In this document: positions 1-8,367 of the stretch, piece after piece
Numbering within the stretch: the stretch's first letter is position 1
Layout of the letters: each line of letters begins with the position of its first letter
Assembly: GCA_002432425.1 (NCBI GenBank)
Contig: DJEL01000031.1
Location: forward strand, 96,725 to 160,724
Direction: 5' to 3'
Source of the DNA: Lachnospiraceae bacterium UBA5899
GTDB lineage: Bacteria > Bacillota > Clostridia > Lachnospirales > Lachnospiraceae
Length of the DNA: 64,000 bases
Translations under genes and position numbers: made by a program
The notes under the pieces: model-generated
The model's database searches: none
What the model saw: the letters and a program-made list of their open reading frames with translations, nothing else
Told to the model about the DNA's origin: nothing

Positions 1-1829
1 GGTACAATTTCTTTAATCAGGCCCTTGATGTCATTGCTTTCATCCCGGGATGCCACTTCCAGATTGCGAAGCTGTCTGAAAAACAGGGACTCGTCCATCT
101 CAATGGGCTTGCCGATATGAATCAGCTCGTTGTCCGTATTCTGCAGGCCTTCCTCATCCATCAGCAGTTCTTCATATAATTTTTCACCGGGGCGGAGCCC
201 TGTAAACTCAATTTTAATATCTTCATCCACTTTATAGCCTGAAAGACGGATTAAATTCTTGGCAAGGTCTAAAATCTTTACCGGTTTGCCCATGTCCAGC
301 ACGAAAATCTCGCCGCCCTTGGCATAGGCTCCCGCCTGCAGCACCAGGGAAACCGCTTCCGGAATGGTCATAAAGTAACGGATAATATCCGGGTGGGTAA
401 CCGTTACCGGGCCGCCTGCCGCAATCTGCTTCTTGAACAGGGGAATGACACTGCCGTTGCTGCCCAAAACATTGCCGAACCGCACTGCCACAAATTCCGT
501 ATCATAATGTCTATTGAATACCTGCACAATCATTTCGCAGATACGCTTGGACGCTCCCATGATGTTGGTGGGATTGACGGCTTTGTCCGTGGAAATCAGT
601 ACAAATTTCCTGGTGCCGAAAAAGGCAGCCGCCTGTGCGGTCTTAAACGTCCCCATGACATTGTTCTTGACCGCTTCGTTGGGGCTGTCCTCCATAAGCG
701 GCACATGCTTATGGGCTGCCGCATGGTACACAATATCCGGTCTGTATTTTTCAAAAATGGTATACATTCTCTTGGTGTTGCGCACGGAACCGATTAACAC
801 CACTAAATTTAATTCCGGGTGGTTTCGCAGCAGCTCTTGCTGGATGTCGTAGGCGTTGTTTTCGTAAATGTCCACAATAATCAGGCAGGAGGGCTTGTGT
901 CCGGCAATCTGTCGGCAAAGCTCGCTGCCGATGGAACCGCCGCCGCCCGTTACCAGCACGCATCTTCCCTGCACATAGCCTAAAATGGAATCGATGTCCA
1001 CCACAATGGGATCCCTTCCCAAAAGGTCCTCCACATCCACATCCTTTAGCTTGCTTACATTGACTTCACCGTTCACCAGCTGGTACATACCGGGCAGGGT
1101 ACGCAGCTTACAGGTCGTGTCCTTGCAGATATCAATAATCTTGCTGATTTCCAAACGGGAAACGGAAGGCATGGCAATAAAGATTTCGTCAATGGCATAG
1201 GTATCCACCGCTTCCTTGATTTTGTCCCTGCCACCGATGATTTTAATGCCCTGGATGAATTTACCGTGTTTGTTCACATCGTCATCAATCAGACATTTAA
1301 TCTGCATATGGGTGTATCTGCTGTTAATAATATCCTTGATAATCAGATTTGCCGCTTCACCGGCGCCGATAATCATGATATTGGTAAGCCTCTCTTTTTT
1401 TCTGCCCTTCTGCCGCAGGCTTCGTAAGAAACGGTAGCTGAAACGGCTGGCAAACGTAAACGCAATCTGTAAAAATACAAACATAAAGTAATAACTGCGG
1501 GGAACCGGTTTGCCGGCAATCATCAGCCCCAGACCGTTAAGTGCCGCCGTCACGCCGCATGCCGCCACAATATTCTGCAGCTCGTTCACACTGGCAAATG
1601 CCCAGAGGCTGTTATACAGACGCAGTATTTCAAACACCACCACGGTAATCAGCATGGTGATGGGCATAAACGAATAAACGGAGTTCAAAAAAACAGGGTC
1701 AATATCCTTGTATACAAACTCGTAACGCATCCACAGTGCCATAACCGAGGAGGCGAATACGGCTGCAATATCATAAATCAGCAAAAATATTCTTCTGTAT
1801 AAAAGTGCTGTATTGATTGTTTTTTTCAT
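1..1829 (-). CDS. CapD/WbpM-type membrane NDP-sugar 4,6-dehydratase (3' end outside window)
   Basis: The gene reads from ATG at 1829 off the left edge, giving about 609 residues and probably lacking only the last few tens. Four membrane segments (about 12-115) precede a nucleotide-binding domain and an extended SDR domain. The Rossmann motif GGGGSIGSE lies near residue 296, STDKA near 413 and MGASK near 425. The MxxxK in place of the usual YxxxK is typical of long membrane-bound UDP-GlcNAc 4,6-dehydratases (WbpM, PglF, CapD). These keep C5 configuration and lead to bacillosamine, QuiNAc or FucNAc, which fits making the first sugar of the repeat unit. It is not the short PseB type, which has a Tyr. 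AAGGA lies 8 nt before the ATG. It is the last visible gene of the glycan locus. Family assignment is firm; the exact product is not. Confidence 0.9.
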   Translation of the reverse strand, partial: MKKTINTALLYRRIFLLIYDIAAVFASSVMALWMRYEFVYKDIDPVFLNSVYSFMPITMLITVVVFEILRLYNSLWAFASVNELQNIVAACGVTAALNGLGLMIAGKPVPRSYYFMFVFLQIAFTFASRFSYRFLRSLRQKGRKKERLTNIMIIGAGEAANLIIKDIINSRYTHMQIKCLIDDDVNKHGKFIQGIKIIGGRDKIKEAVDTYAIDEIFIAMPSVSRLEISKIIDICKDTTCKLRTLPGMYQLVNGEVNVSKLKDVDVEDLLGRDPIVVDIDSILGYVQGRCVLVTGGGGSIGSELCRQIAGHKPSCLIIVDIYENNAYDIQQELLRNHPELNLVVLIGSVRNTKRMYTIFEKYRPDIVYHAAAHKHVPLMEDSPNEAVKNNVMGTFKTAQAAAFFGTRKFVLISTDKAVNPTNIMGASKRICEMIVQVFNRHYDTEFVAVRFGNVLGSNGSVIPLFKKQIAAGGPVTVTHPDIIRYFMTIPEAVSLVLQAGAYAKGGEIFVLDMGKPVKILDLAKNLIRLSGYKVDEDIKIEFTGLRPGEKLYEELLMDEEGLQNTDNELIHIGKPIEMDESLFFRQLRNLEVASRDESNDIKGLIKEIV

Positions 1830-1830
1830 A

Positions 1831-4233
1831 TTATAAATCCTTCGTATCCTTTATTTTAGGCATAAGCAGTACCAGTACGAAAAACAGGGCAAAGCCCGTG
1901 GGAATATAGGGGAGCATCACCCATTCCACCAGACCGCAGATACCGAATACCCCGATAACCGCTACCGGCACAATCCCGGCTTTTTCCCCTTTGTGTCTGC
2001 TGTAATAGTAAATGCTTCTGATTCCGAATACCACGCAGAACAGAAGAAAATAAATACCCGCTCCGATACCGAAGTCATATGCCACCTGAATGTAGGCGTT
2101 GTGGGCATGGGCAATCATTTTGCCGTTGTCCCCCTGTACCGCTACGTCCCTGTGTCCCTTCCAGTCAAGAAGCGACAGATACTTTTTATAAATTTCCATA
2201 CGGCCGTTGGTATAATCGGCATTGCCGCCGATGCCTTCCTTTTCCTCAGTCAGTTCCGGGGAAGAAAATCCGGTTACGCCCTCCTGTGTTTCGGAGACCG
2301 CATCCTCCTGCGCCGTATGCTCTTTATCATAATAGGTCAGCTTGGCATCAAATACTGCAAGAAACTTCCGCACGGTAATATAGCGGAAGGAATTCCAGTC
2401 CTCTCCTTCTTTGATGGAATCCTGGAACCATTCGATTTCAAAGGTCTGCGGTTTGTTGTAAACCGCTGGAATAATACGGCAGGCGGTAAAGGTACCCACA
2501 AAAAAGCCCGCCAGTGTCAGAAGCAACAGCCCGGTACGAAGCAGCGCCTTTAAGATGCCGTCCTTAAATTCCGTAAAGGAGGTGACTACGATAAGCAGTC
2601 CCGCCAGGACAGCCGCCGCATAAAGGCCCGTCCGGGACGCAGTCAGCAGCATAAAGCCGCCTGTAAGTCCGAATACCCAGAGTTCCTTTAAGCAAAGAGG
2701 AATTTTCTTCGTCCTTGCGTATTTTACCAGAAAAACAGCCAGCGCCAGCACCAGCACAAAGCAGTCATAGACCGCTGAAGAGGTCACCGTGTGGAACACG
2801 CCGGGATAACGGGTATGGGTGTAAAAATGGAACGGTCTGTGCAGCCATGCATAAATGCAGATGCCCACAAAATGTAAAAACACACCGTTTACAAAATTAC
2901 TAAGATACCGTTCTCTGCCGCCTCTGTCCAAAAGCCGCAAAGCAAATAAAATCCACAGGCACGCCCAGGTAACCGGCCACTGCTTTCCGTTCCGGCTTCG
3001 GATAAATTCTGCCAGAAGAAGGAGAAGCATAATGCTGTATACCGGTGAAATATCCTTAAAAATATTTCTTTTTCTTCTGATGTTCAGGAACAGATGATAC
3101 AGCACATTTACCGCTACCATGCCCCAGAGTGCGAAAGCAGCCGCCGTTCCTCTGGCAAGGATAAGACTTTCTTCGTCCGCTCCCTGCTGTATGCAGTACC
3201 GGATGCCGGCTCCCGCTGCCAGCACTATATAAACCGGCTGATACACATTAAAAAGCTCTTCCTTTGCAAAACCGCAGAGAATTGCCAGGGCGAAGCAGGC
3301 TATGGTAATGTTGCCTGCGCTTTTCTGGTCAAAGGTGGACAGGGCGTTCAGGTATCTGGCACAGCCCAGCATCACACCCGCAAAGGAAACCGTCTGCAGA
3401 ATATCCGGCAGCCTGTCCGACAGCCCTGAAAGACATTCTTTTAGGGAAAGCGTTCTTTCTACCACCGGTTCTTTTTTATGAAACAGACAATACCAGGTGA
3501 AAATCAGGAATAGCAGAATACCGGTTTCATAGAAAATAATATCCACGTTTTCCGTTGCCAGTCTCTTTGCCGGAAATACATTGTATGCGGCAAAAAGCGC
3601 TCCCGCTGCCGCCAGCACACCTGCCGGCATCCGCCACAGCATGCCGATGCTCACTTTCTTCGCATCTTTTTTACGGAACACAAGCTCCGCCGCCAGAAGA
3701 AGCAGCACACCGGCAAGCAGAATGCAGCCTCCGATGAAGAGATACTGCTTCGCTGTAAAATAAACCCGGTAGCCGTAGAGAATGTCCACATTTAAGCCGT
3801 CTTCCATGGAAAGCAGAAGCTCCGCTCCCGGACATTCTATGGAAAAATAATACACCTCCCCGGCTTTCCATTCCCCGCGCATGGGAATGGTGAACAGTCC
3901 CGGAATATTTTCTTCCGATAAGGTAAACACACTGTATTCCAGCTTGTTCAGATTGGCGTCAAACAGGCGGAAATACAGGGTTTTCCCCTCTATATCCGCT
4001 GTGTCTTCGTTGTATACATAAAAACTTAACGAGCGCAGACAGTCATTCACCGGAATGAACTGCTGCAATACCGCCCCTTCGTTTGCGGTAATCGCCTTGG
4101 ATTCTTTGTCCACGCTGCCCATATACTGCCAGGGTCTTATGAGTTTCATCGGCCAGACCGAGAATACGGCAAGGAACACAAGTATACATATGGTCGCCTG
4201 CACGGCTCTTTTCATGGATATTGTATTTTTCAA
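1831..4233 (-). CDS. O-antigen ligase/polymerase-like membrane protein with N-terminal extracytoplasmic domain
   Basis: This 800-residue polytopic protein has a Wzy_C/O-antigen-ligase-like C-terminal half, with a large loop and the late HAHNAYIQ motif typical of WaaL/Wzy relatives. Such enzymes polymerise lipid-linked repeat units or transfer glycan to an acceptor outside the membrane. A single N-terminal segment (about 10-30) is followed by about 130 beta-rich, charge-balanced residues before the next membrane segment near 165-185. That looks like an inserted extracytoplasmic sandwich domain not found in plain ligases. Translation probably starts at TTG 4233 behind AGGAGAG; the ATG six codons later has no ribosome site. 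An EpsG-like polymerase occurs in the same locus, so this protein may be the ligase rather than the polymerase. Confidence 0.75.
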   Translation of the reverse strand: MKNTISMKRAVQATICILVFLAVFSVWPMKLIRPWQYMGSVDKESKAITANEGAVLQQFIPVNDCLRSLSFYVYNEDTADIEGKTLYFRLFDANLNKLEYSVFTLSEENIPGLFTIPMRGEWKAGEVYYFSIECPGAELLLSMEDGLNVDILYGYRVYFTAKQYLFIGGCILLAGVLLLLAAELVFRKKDAKKVSIGMLWRMPAGVLAAAGALFAAYNVFPAKRLATENVDIIFYETGILLFLIFTWYCLFHKKEPVVERTLSLKECLSGLSDRLPDILQTVSFAGVMLGCARYLNALSTFDQKSAGNITIACFALAILCGFAKEELFNVYQPVYIVLAAGAGIRYCIQQGADEESLILARGTAAAFALWGMVAVNVLYHLFLNIRRKRNIFKDISPVYSIMLLLLLAEFIRSRNGKQWPVTWACLWILFALRLLDRGGRERYLSNFVNGVFLHFVGICIYAWLHRPFHFYTHTRYPGVFHTVTSSAVYDCFVLVLALAVFLVKYARTKKIPLCLKELWVFGLTGGFMLLTASRTGLYAAAVLAGLLIVVTSFTEFKDGILKALLRTGLLLLTLAGFFVGTFTACRIIPAVYNKPQTFEIEWFQDSIKEGEDWNSFRYITVRKFLAVFDAKLTYYDKEHTAQEDAVSETQEGVTGFSSPELTEEKEGIGGNADYTNGRMEIYKKYLSLLDWKGHRDVAVQGDNGKMIAHAHNAYIQVAYDFGIGAGIYFLLFCVVFGIRSIYYYSRHKGEKAGIVPVAVIGVFGICGLVEWVMLPYIPTGFALFFVLVLLMPKIKDTKDL

Positions 4234-4317
4234 GCCTCTTCTCTCCTGCCTGTACGATGCTAAAATGTCAAATTAGTATACCATATTTTCCGTTTCTTTA
4301 CAATCAATAAACTTGCC

Positions 4318-5070
4318 CTACCGGTCGCCGCCGGTGAGATTTAAGTTGACACCGTTCATATAGCCCATGCTGTCCGATAACAGGAAGCGGATGGCTTCCA
4401 CCGTTTCCTCCACCTTCACATTCCGTTTTAAAGTACAGGACTCCCGGTTCATTTCCACAATCCGCTCGTCGATTTCGCTTAAGAACGGGGTTTCCATCAT
4501 ATTGGGAGAAATGCCATTGACGCAGACGCCCTTATCGGCATATTCCATTGCCATGCTCTTCATCAGCCCCAGCAGTGCATACTTGGTCACCACATACTGG
4601 CTCATGAACTTCGGCGGCATACCGAGTGTTACGGCAGAAAGCATGACAACCACTTTGCCGCTGCCCCGTTTTGCCATACCCGGCAGAATGTTCTGTCCCA
4701 GTGTCAGAAGAGAATGCACCTGCAGCTCCATGTCTTTGCTTACCGCAGACCAGTCCGCCTTTTTCAGTTTGTTGTAGGTAAGCTTTGCCGCCGGCAGATG
4801 TATAAAATAATCCGGGCAGTCCCCCGCTTCTTTTAAGGCGGCTGTTATTTTCAAGGTTTCCTCTTCCTTCGATAAATCCGCCTGAACAGGGATGATTTTC
4901 GCTTTTCTTTCCTCCGCCTGCAGCTTTTGCAGGGCTTCTCCGTGGGTGGAGTATCCCGCATATATCTTTATGTTTTTTTCGTTGCCGCTGTTTTCTTCAC
5001 AGATACGGTTTATGAGTGTTTTTCCTACCTCCGATGAGGCTCCCGTAATCAGATATACCCTATTCTCCAT
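4318..5070 (-). CDS. Short-chain dehydrogenase/reductase, candidate 3-oxoacyl reductase
   Basis: This is a 250-residue classical SDR. TGASSEVG at residues 9-16 is the NAD(P)-binding glycine motif, and a Ser near 142 with YVVTK near 155-159 forms the catalytic set. The C-terminal NGISPNMMETPF and GVNLNLTGG segments are family features. Start 5070 is preferred because GGAG sits 9 nt upstream and the protein then begins at MENRVYLIT; an upstream in-frame extension has no homology-like content. The start overlaps the MaoC gene by 11 bp, implying coupled translation. Being next to a MaoC hydratase and an ACP suggests reduction of a 3-oxoacyl thioester, but a sugar substrate cannot be excluded. Confidence 0.85.
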   Translation of the reverse strand: MENRVYLITGASSEVGKTLINRICEENSGNEKNIKIYAGYSTHGEALQKLQAEERKAKIIPVQADLSKEEETLKITAALKEAGDCPDYFIHLPAAKLTYNKLKKADWSAVSKDMELQVHSLLTLGQNILPGMAKRGSGKVVVMLSAVTLGMPPKFMSQYVVTKYALLGLMKSMAMEYADKGVCVNGISPNMMETPFLSEIDERIVEMNRESCTLKRNVKVEETVEAIRFLLSDSMGYMNGVNLNLTGGDR

Positions 5071-5485
5071 CTTTAAGCACTCCAATCTGCATACTGCCCC
5101 GCAGTACTTTTTCCTTCTTCTGATTGGTAATGACAACCTTCAGCTTTATTACCGGAAAATGTTCGTTCTTCTCCGCCACTTCCCCGGAAACAAGGAGCGT
5201 GTCTCCTACAAAGACCGGTTTTACGAACTTGGTTTCCACACTGTGTATCAGGCTGTTTTCCCCCGGCAGGTAAACGCCCGCCAGCGTGGACAAAAACGAT
5301 GCCGTCAGCATACCGTATGCCACCCTGCCGGGATACCCCTTCTTTTTTGCAAATTCCGCATCATTATGCAGGGGATTGCAGTCCCCGGTGATAGCTAAAA
5401 AATGTGCCAGCATGTCTTCCGTTACCGTTACGGAATAGCTTTCCGTCTGCCCTACCGTCATTTCTTCAAATGTGTATCGGTTCAT
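5060..5485 (-). CDS. MaoC-like (R)-specific enoyl thioester hydratase
   Basis: The 141-residue single hot-dog protein has the complete MaoC hydratase signature ITGDCNPLHNDAEFA, with Asp35 and His40 as the catalytic pair known from PhaJ-type (R)-hydratases. These interconvert trans-2-enoyl and (R)-3-hydroxyacyl thioesters of CoA or ACP. The stop codon of the upstream SGNH gene overlaps its ATG by one base, and it overlaps the downstream SDR gene by 11 bp, so the three are translationally coupled. The pairing with an SDR, an ACP and an acyltransferase points to a short hydroxyacyl group for glycan decoration. That role is inference; the fold and active site are visible. Confidence 0.88.
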   Translation of the reverse strand: MNRYTFEEMTVGQTESYSVTVTEDMLAHFLAITGDCNPLHNDAEFAKKKGYPGRVAYGMLTASFLSTLAGVYLPGENSLIHSVETKFVKPVFVGDTLLVSGEVAEKNEHFPVIKLKVVITNQKKEKVLRGSMQIGVLKDGE

Positions 5486-6558
5486 TATTCCCCCGCTTCT
5501 CCGTCATAATTTTCGGTTTCGATTTTTTCTGCAATTACCTTTTTTGCCTGTCCTGCTTTTTCCTGCCATTCCGCGTAAGCCTTGTCCCAGGACGCATAAG
5601 CACTCTGTCCTCTTTTATCCGGCAGGTCAAAGGTTTCTATAAGATATTCCTCTAAGAATGCCGTGCATTTGCCGGACCCTAAGGAGTTGGTGTGTCCGCC
5701 GCCGTCATAAAAATCGGTGGAAAAATCAATGCCGATTTCTTCCCGGTAAGCATTCATGTCCAAGAAATGGTAGCCGTAGGACTCCACATAATCCTTCATG
5801 TAATTGCACATTTTCCGTTCATCACAGGTAAAATCCGTAGGAGTTACCAGAAAAAGCGCCTGTATTTCATGTGCCGACAGATACTCCAAAAGCTCTTTTA
5901 GCACTTCCTCCTGCTCCGCGGGTATCGGCATTCTTTCCGTAATACCGGACAAGTCCGCCGCCTCCCCCGGTATCACCTGTTCCTTCACCAGATAACCCTT
6001 CATGGGATTTATCTTTTCATAGGCAAAGGTGCGGTACTGGTCCGGCAGCACAATGGTTTTCCAGTTTTCATGGTACTTGATAATATCAAAATAATAGGTG
6101 TAGCGCTCCGTTACGTCCGGCACCAGGTCGTTAATGGTGCGGATACGGTTTAAGGAGTACTTCATATTGTCCGTAACTCCTCTGGTGTACGCCATGTTTT
6201 CCATCATATGCTCATCCGTGTAGATAAACATGCGCATTTCAAAAATAAACAGCTCCGGGGACTGGGTCTTTAACGCTTCCTCCACCAGATGAATGGCTGC
6301 CTTGGGGCGCTGCACATTACTTGCCAGAGGGTATGCCGTAAAACCGTTCTCCCCCCACATCTGGGGTCCCGAAAGGCAGGGATAAACAGGGCTGGAGCCT
6401 ATCATCACCACATCTATCGTGTTGTCCGGCTCTGCATAAAAGCCGGTAAAAATGTCCTTGATTACGCCGCCTGTACGCATCATATACGTGAGAGGTATCA
6501 GCATGCCCACAAACAGAATGCAAAACAATATGGATTTGAATGCCTGTTTTTTTGTCAT
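5485..6558 (-). CDS. Membrane-anchored SGNH/DltD-like protein, partner of MBOAT
   Basis: The 357-residue protein has one N-terminal membrane segment (about 8-26) and an extracytoplasmic domain. IGSSPV near residue 53 resembles the block I GDS/GSS nucleophile of SGNH enzymes, and YDGGGHTNSLGS near 285-296 resembles the Asp-x-x-His block. DltD, AlgX/J and PatB proteins with this layout act with an MBOAT partner in moving acyl groups onto cell-surface polymers. Here the MBOAT gene is immediately upstream (12 bp gap), as in dlt and alg operons. The C-terminal 50 residues are charged and helical. Acyl donor and acceptor are not determinable from the sequence. Confidence 0.7.
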   Translation of the reverse strand: MTKKQAFKSILFCILFVGMLIPLTYMMRTGGVIKDIFTGFYAEPDNTIDVVMIGSSPVYPCLSGPQMWGENGFTAYPLASNVQRPKAAIHLVEEALKTQSPELFIFEMRMFIYTDEHMMENMAYTRGVTDNMKYSLNRIRTINDLVPDVTERYTYYFDIIKYHENWKTIVLPDQYRTFAYEKINPMKGYLVKEQVIPGEAADLSGITERMPIPAEQEEVLKELLEYLSAHEIQALFLVTPTDFTCDERKMCNYMKDYVESYGYHFLDMNAYREEIGIDFSTDFYDGGGHTNSLGSGKCTAFLEEYLIETFDLPDKRGQSAYASWDKAYAEWQEKAGQAKKVIAEKIETENYDGEAGE

Positions 6559-6570
6559 TGCCCTGCCTCC

Positions 6571-8100
6571 TTAAAAGCCTCTGTAAATAAATTCCGCAGC
6601 ATTGTAGCCGGGACCGTAATATCCTAAGAAAATCACACCGAACAGTGCGATATACAAAAGTACCCACCGGATACCAATGGGCATAGCCGCCAGTCTGTCC
6701 CGGATGGACTTTTTCTCCTGCAAAACGGAAAATGCCAGCAAAAGTAAAAGGGAACCTACGGTAATCAGGAATTCGATACTGTTCAATCCCAAAGAAAACA
6801 GGGAACCGTTCCAGAAGATTTCCGGGTTGAAGTCCGCGAACATCTGCCGGTAGCTGTGCAGGCCGTCCGTAAAGCTGGCTGCCCTGAAAAAGACAAAGCT
6901 GGCGCTGACCAGTAAAAAGGTTCGTATCTGCTGCCAGAGTATAAACCACTTTGTATTATCCGTCACCCGGCACCATGCCTTCAGCTTTTTCCACAGCGGC
7001 TCTCCCGCTTCGCCCAGCACAATGTATGCCCAGTGAATGAGTCCTGAACCCATGATGAACTTCCAGGCTCCTCCGTGCCACATGCCTACCGCAAACCAGA
7101 GAATAAACATGGCGGCAAAGGTGGCAATCTTTTTTCCCCATTTTTTCCCGAACTTCTTTTTGCAGTCCGCCTGCAGACTGGTAAAAGCCTTGCTGCGAAG
7201 CAGAGGGTAAAACAGATAATCCTTCAGCCATGCCCCCAGAGTAATGTGCCAGCGGCGCCAGAACTCCTGAATGGATTTAGAGAAAAAGGGCCGTTCAAAG
7301 TTCTCGGCAAGAGAAATGCCCAGGGCTTCCGACAGACCGATGACAATATCCATGCCGCCGGAAAAATCCGCATAAAGCTGGAAGGCAAAGCCTATGGCGG
7401 CTATTACAATGTAAAAGCCCCGGTAGGTATCCGTATCCCCGTAAATCGTATTCACCACCACCGCCAGACGCTCCGCAATGACCAATTTCTTGAAAAAACC
7501 CCAGAGCATGCGCTGCAGTCCGTAGGTGAATTTGTGATAGTCAAATTTATGGGGCGCATACAGCTCCTGTTCCACATCCCGGTAACGCAGGATGGGTCCG
7601 GAAATAATAACCGGAAAATAAAAGCCGAACAATGCAAATTTAAGGAAGTTCTTCTGCGGCTTTCCGATTTCGTAATACACATCAAAAAGATACCCTAAAA
7701 GAGACAGGGTATAAAAGGAAATTCCCAGAGGTGCCGCCGCCTGCACGGTTTTTAAAAGACTGCTTCCCGGAAACAGGCGCATGGCAAAGGCATTGTAGGT
7801 ATAAATGCCGAAATTGCAGTATTTTAGCGCCGTAAGTTCAAGCAGGCAGAAAACGACAACAAGTGAAAGGACAGTTTTCCGTTTTTTCTGTACTTTCACT
7901 CTATCAATGTATAATGCCGCTCCGTATATAATTGTAATGGTGACTGCCGGATAAAGGATTAAATACGCGCTTCCGGCAGTAAAAAAATAGCCGATACTTG
8001 CAAGCAGCAGAAGCGGCCACTGCAGCTTCCCGGGCAGCAGGTAATACACCGCAAACAAAACTGCCGCGAAGCACAGGAAATAAAATGATGTAATCGCCAT
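6571..8100 (-). CDS. MBOAT family membrane O-acyltransferase (AlgI/DltB/PatA type)
   Basis: The 509-residue protein has about 11 membrane segments. Family blocks are visible: SFYTLSLLGYLFDVYYE (about 128-145), GPILRYRDVE (about 173), EFWRRWHITLGAWLKDYLFYP (about 278-298) and GMWHGGAW (about 338-345) holding the likely catalytic His. In AlgI, DltB and PatA this enzyme passes an acyl group from a cytoplasmic thioester to an extracytoplasmic acceptor with the help of a DltD/AlgX-like partner. Downstream lies such a partner, and 13 bp upstream ends an ACP gene, giving a donor, channel and transferase in sequence. AAAGGAG precedes the ATG. Confidence 0.93.
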   Translation of the reverse strand: MAITSFYFLCFAAVLFAVYYLLPGKLQWPLLLLASIGYFFTAGSAYLILYPAVTITIIYGAALYIDRVKVQKKRKTVLSLVVVFCLLELTALKYCNFGIYTYNAFAMRLFPGSSLLKTVQAAAPLGISFYTLSLLGYLFDVYYEIGKPQKNFLKFALFGFYFPVIISGPILRYRDVEQELYAPHKFDYHKFTYGLQRMLWGFFKKLVIAERLAVVVNTIYGDTDTYRGFYIVIAAIGFAFQLYADFSGGMDIVIGLSEALGISLAENFERPFFSKSIQEFWRRWHITLGAWLKDYLFYPLLRSKAFTSLQADCKKKFGKKWGKKIATFAAMFILWFAVGMWHGGAWKFIMGSGLIHWAYIVLGEAGEPLWKKLKAWCRVTDNTKWFILWQQIRTFLLVSASFVFFRAASFTDGLHSYRQMFADFNPEIFWNGSLFSLGLNSIEFLITVGSLLLLLAFSVLQEKKSIRDRLAAMPIGIRWVLLYIALFGVIFLGYYGPGYNAAEFIYRGF

Positions 8101-8112
8101 TGGCTGCTCCTT

Positions 8113-8349
8113 TTATTTCTGTAAAATAATGTCTACCATTTCGCCCACATTCTTCATGGTAACCACCTGGCCCATGGTAAACTTTATGCCGAATTCCTGC
8201 TCCACAGCGGCAACCAGGTTGATATGCTCCAAAGAATCCCAGTCGTCGATATCCGCAGATGTTGTGGTTTCCGTTACGGTGATGTCGTCATCGTCAAAAA
8301 CATCCCGGAACACTTTATTTAATCTTTCAAATACTTCTTCTCTTGTCAT
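8113..8349 (-). CDS. Dedicated acyl carrier protein
   Basis: This is a small acidic four-helix protein (78 residues from this ATG; 82 if the ATG at 8361 is used). The DSLEH motif carries the Ser (residue 39 here) that would receive 4'-phosphopantetheine. It is not in a fatty-acid operon: an FkbH-like loader lies immediately upstream and an MBOAT acyltransferase downstream. It therefore probably carries one special acyl group, for example glyceryl or hydroxyacyl, for glycan decoration. The start at MTREEVFERL matches the usual beginning of such ACPs, but the ribosome site does not clearly separate the two ATGs. Confidence 0.9.
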   Translation of the reverse strand: MTREEVFERLNKVFRDVFDDDDITVTETTTSADIDDWDSLEHINLVAAVEQEFGIKFTMGQVVTMKNVGEMVDIILQK

Positions 8350-8367
8350 AATGCTTTCCATGCCTTT

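Noticed and set aside
7075..7698. Plus-strand open frame of 207 codons inside the MBOAT gene
   Set aside because: It lies antisense to the MBOAT gene, which carries all family motifs; no ribosome site.
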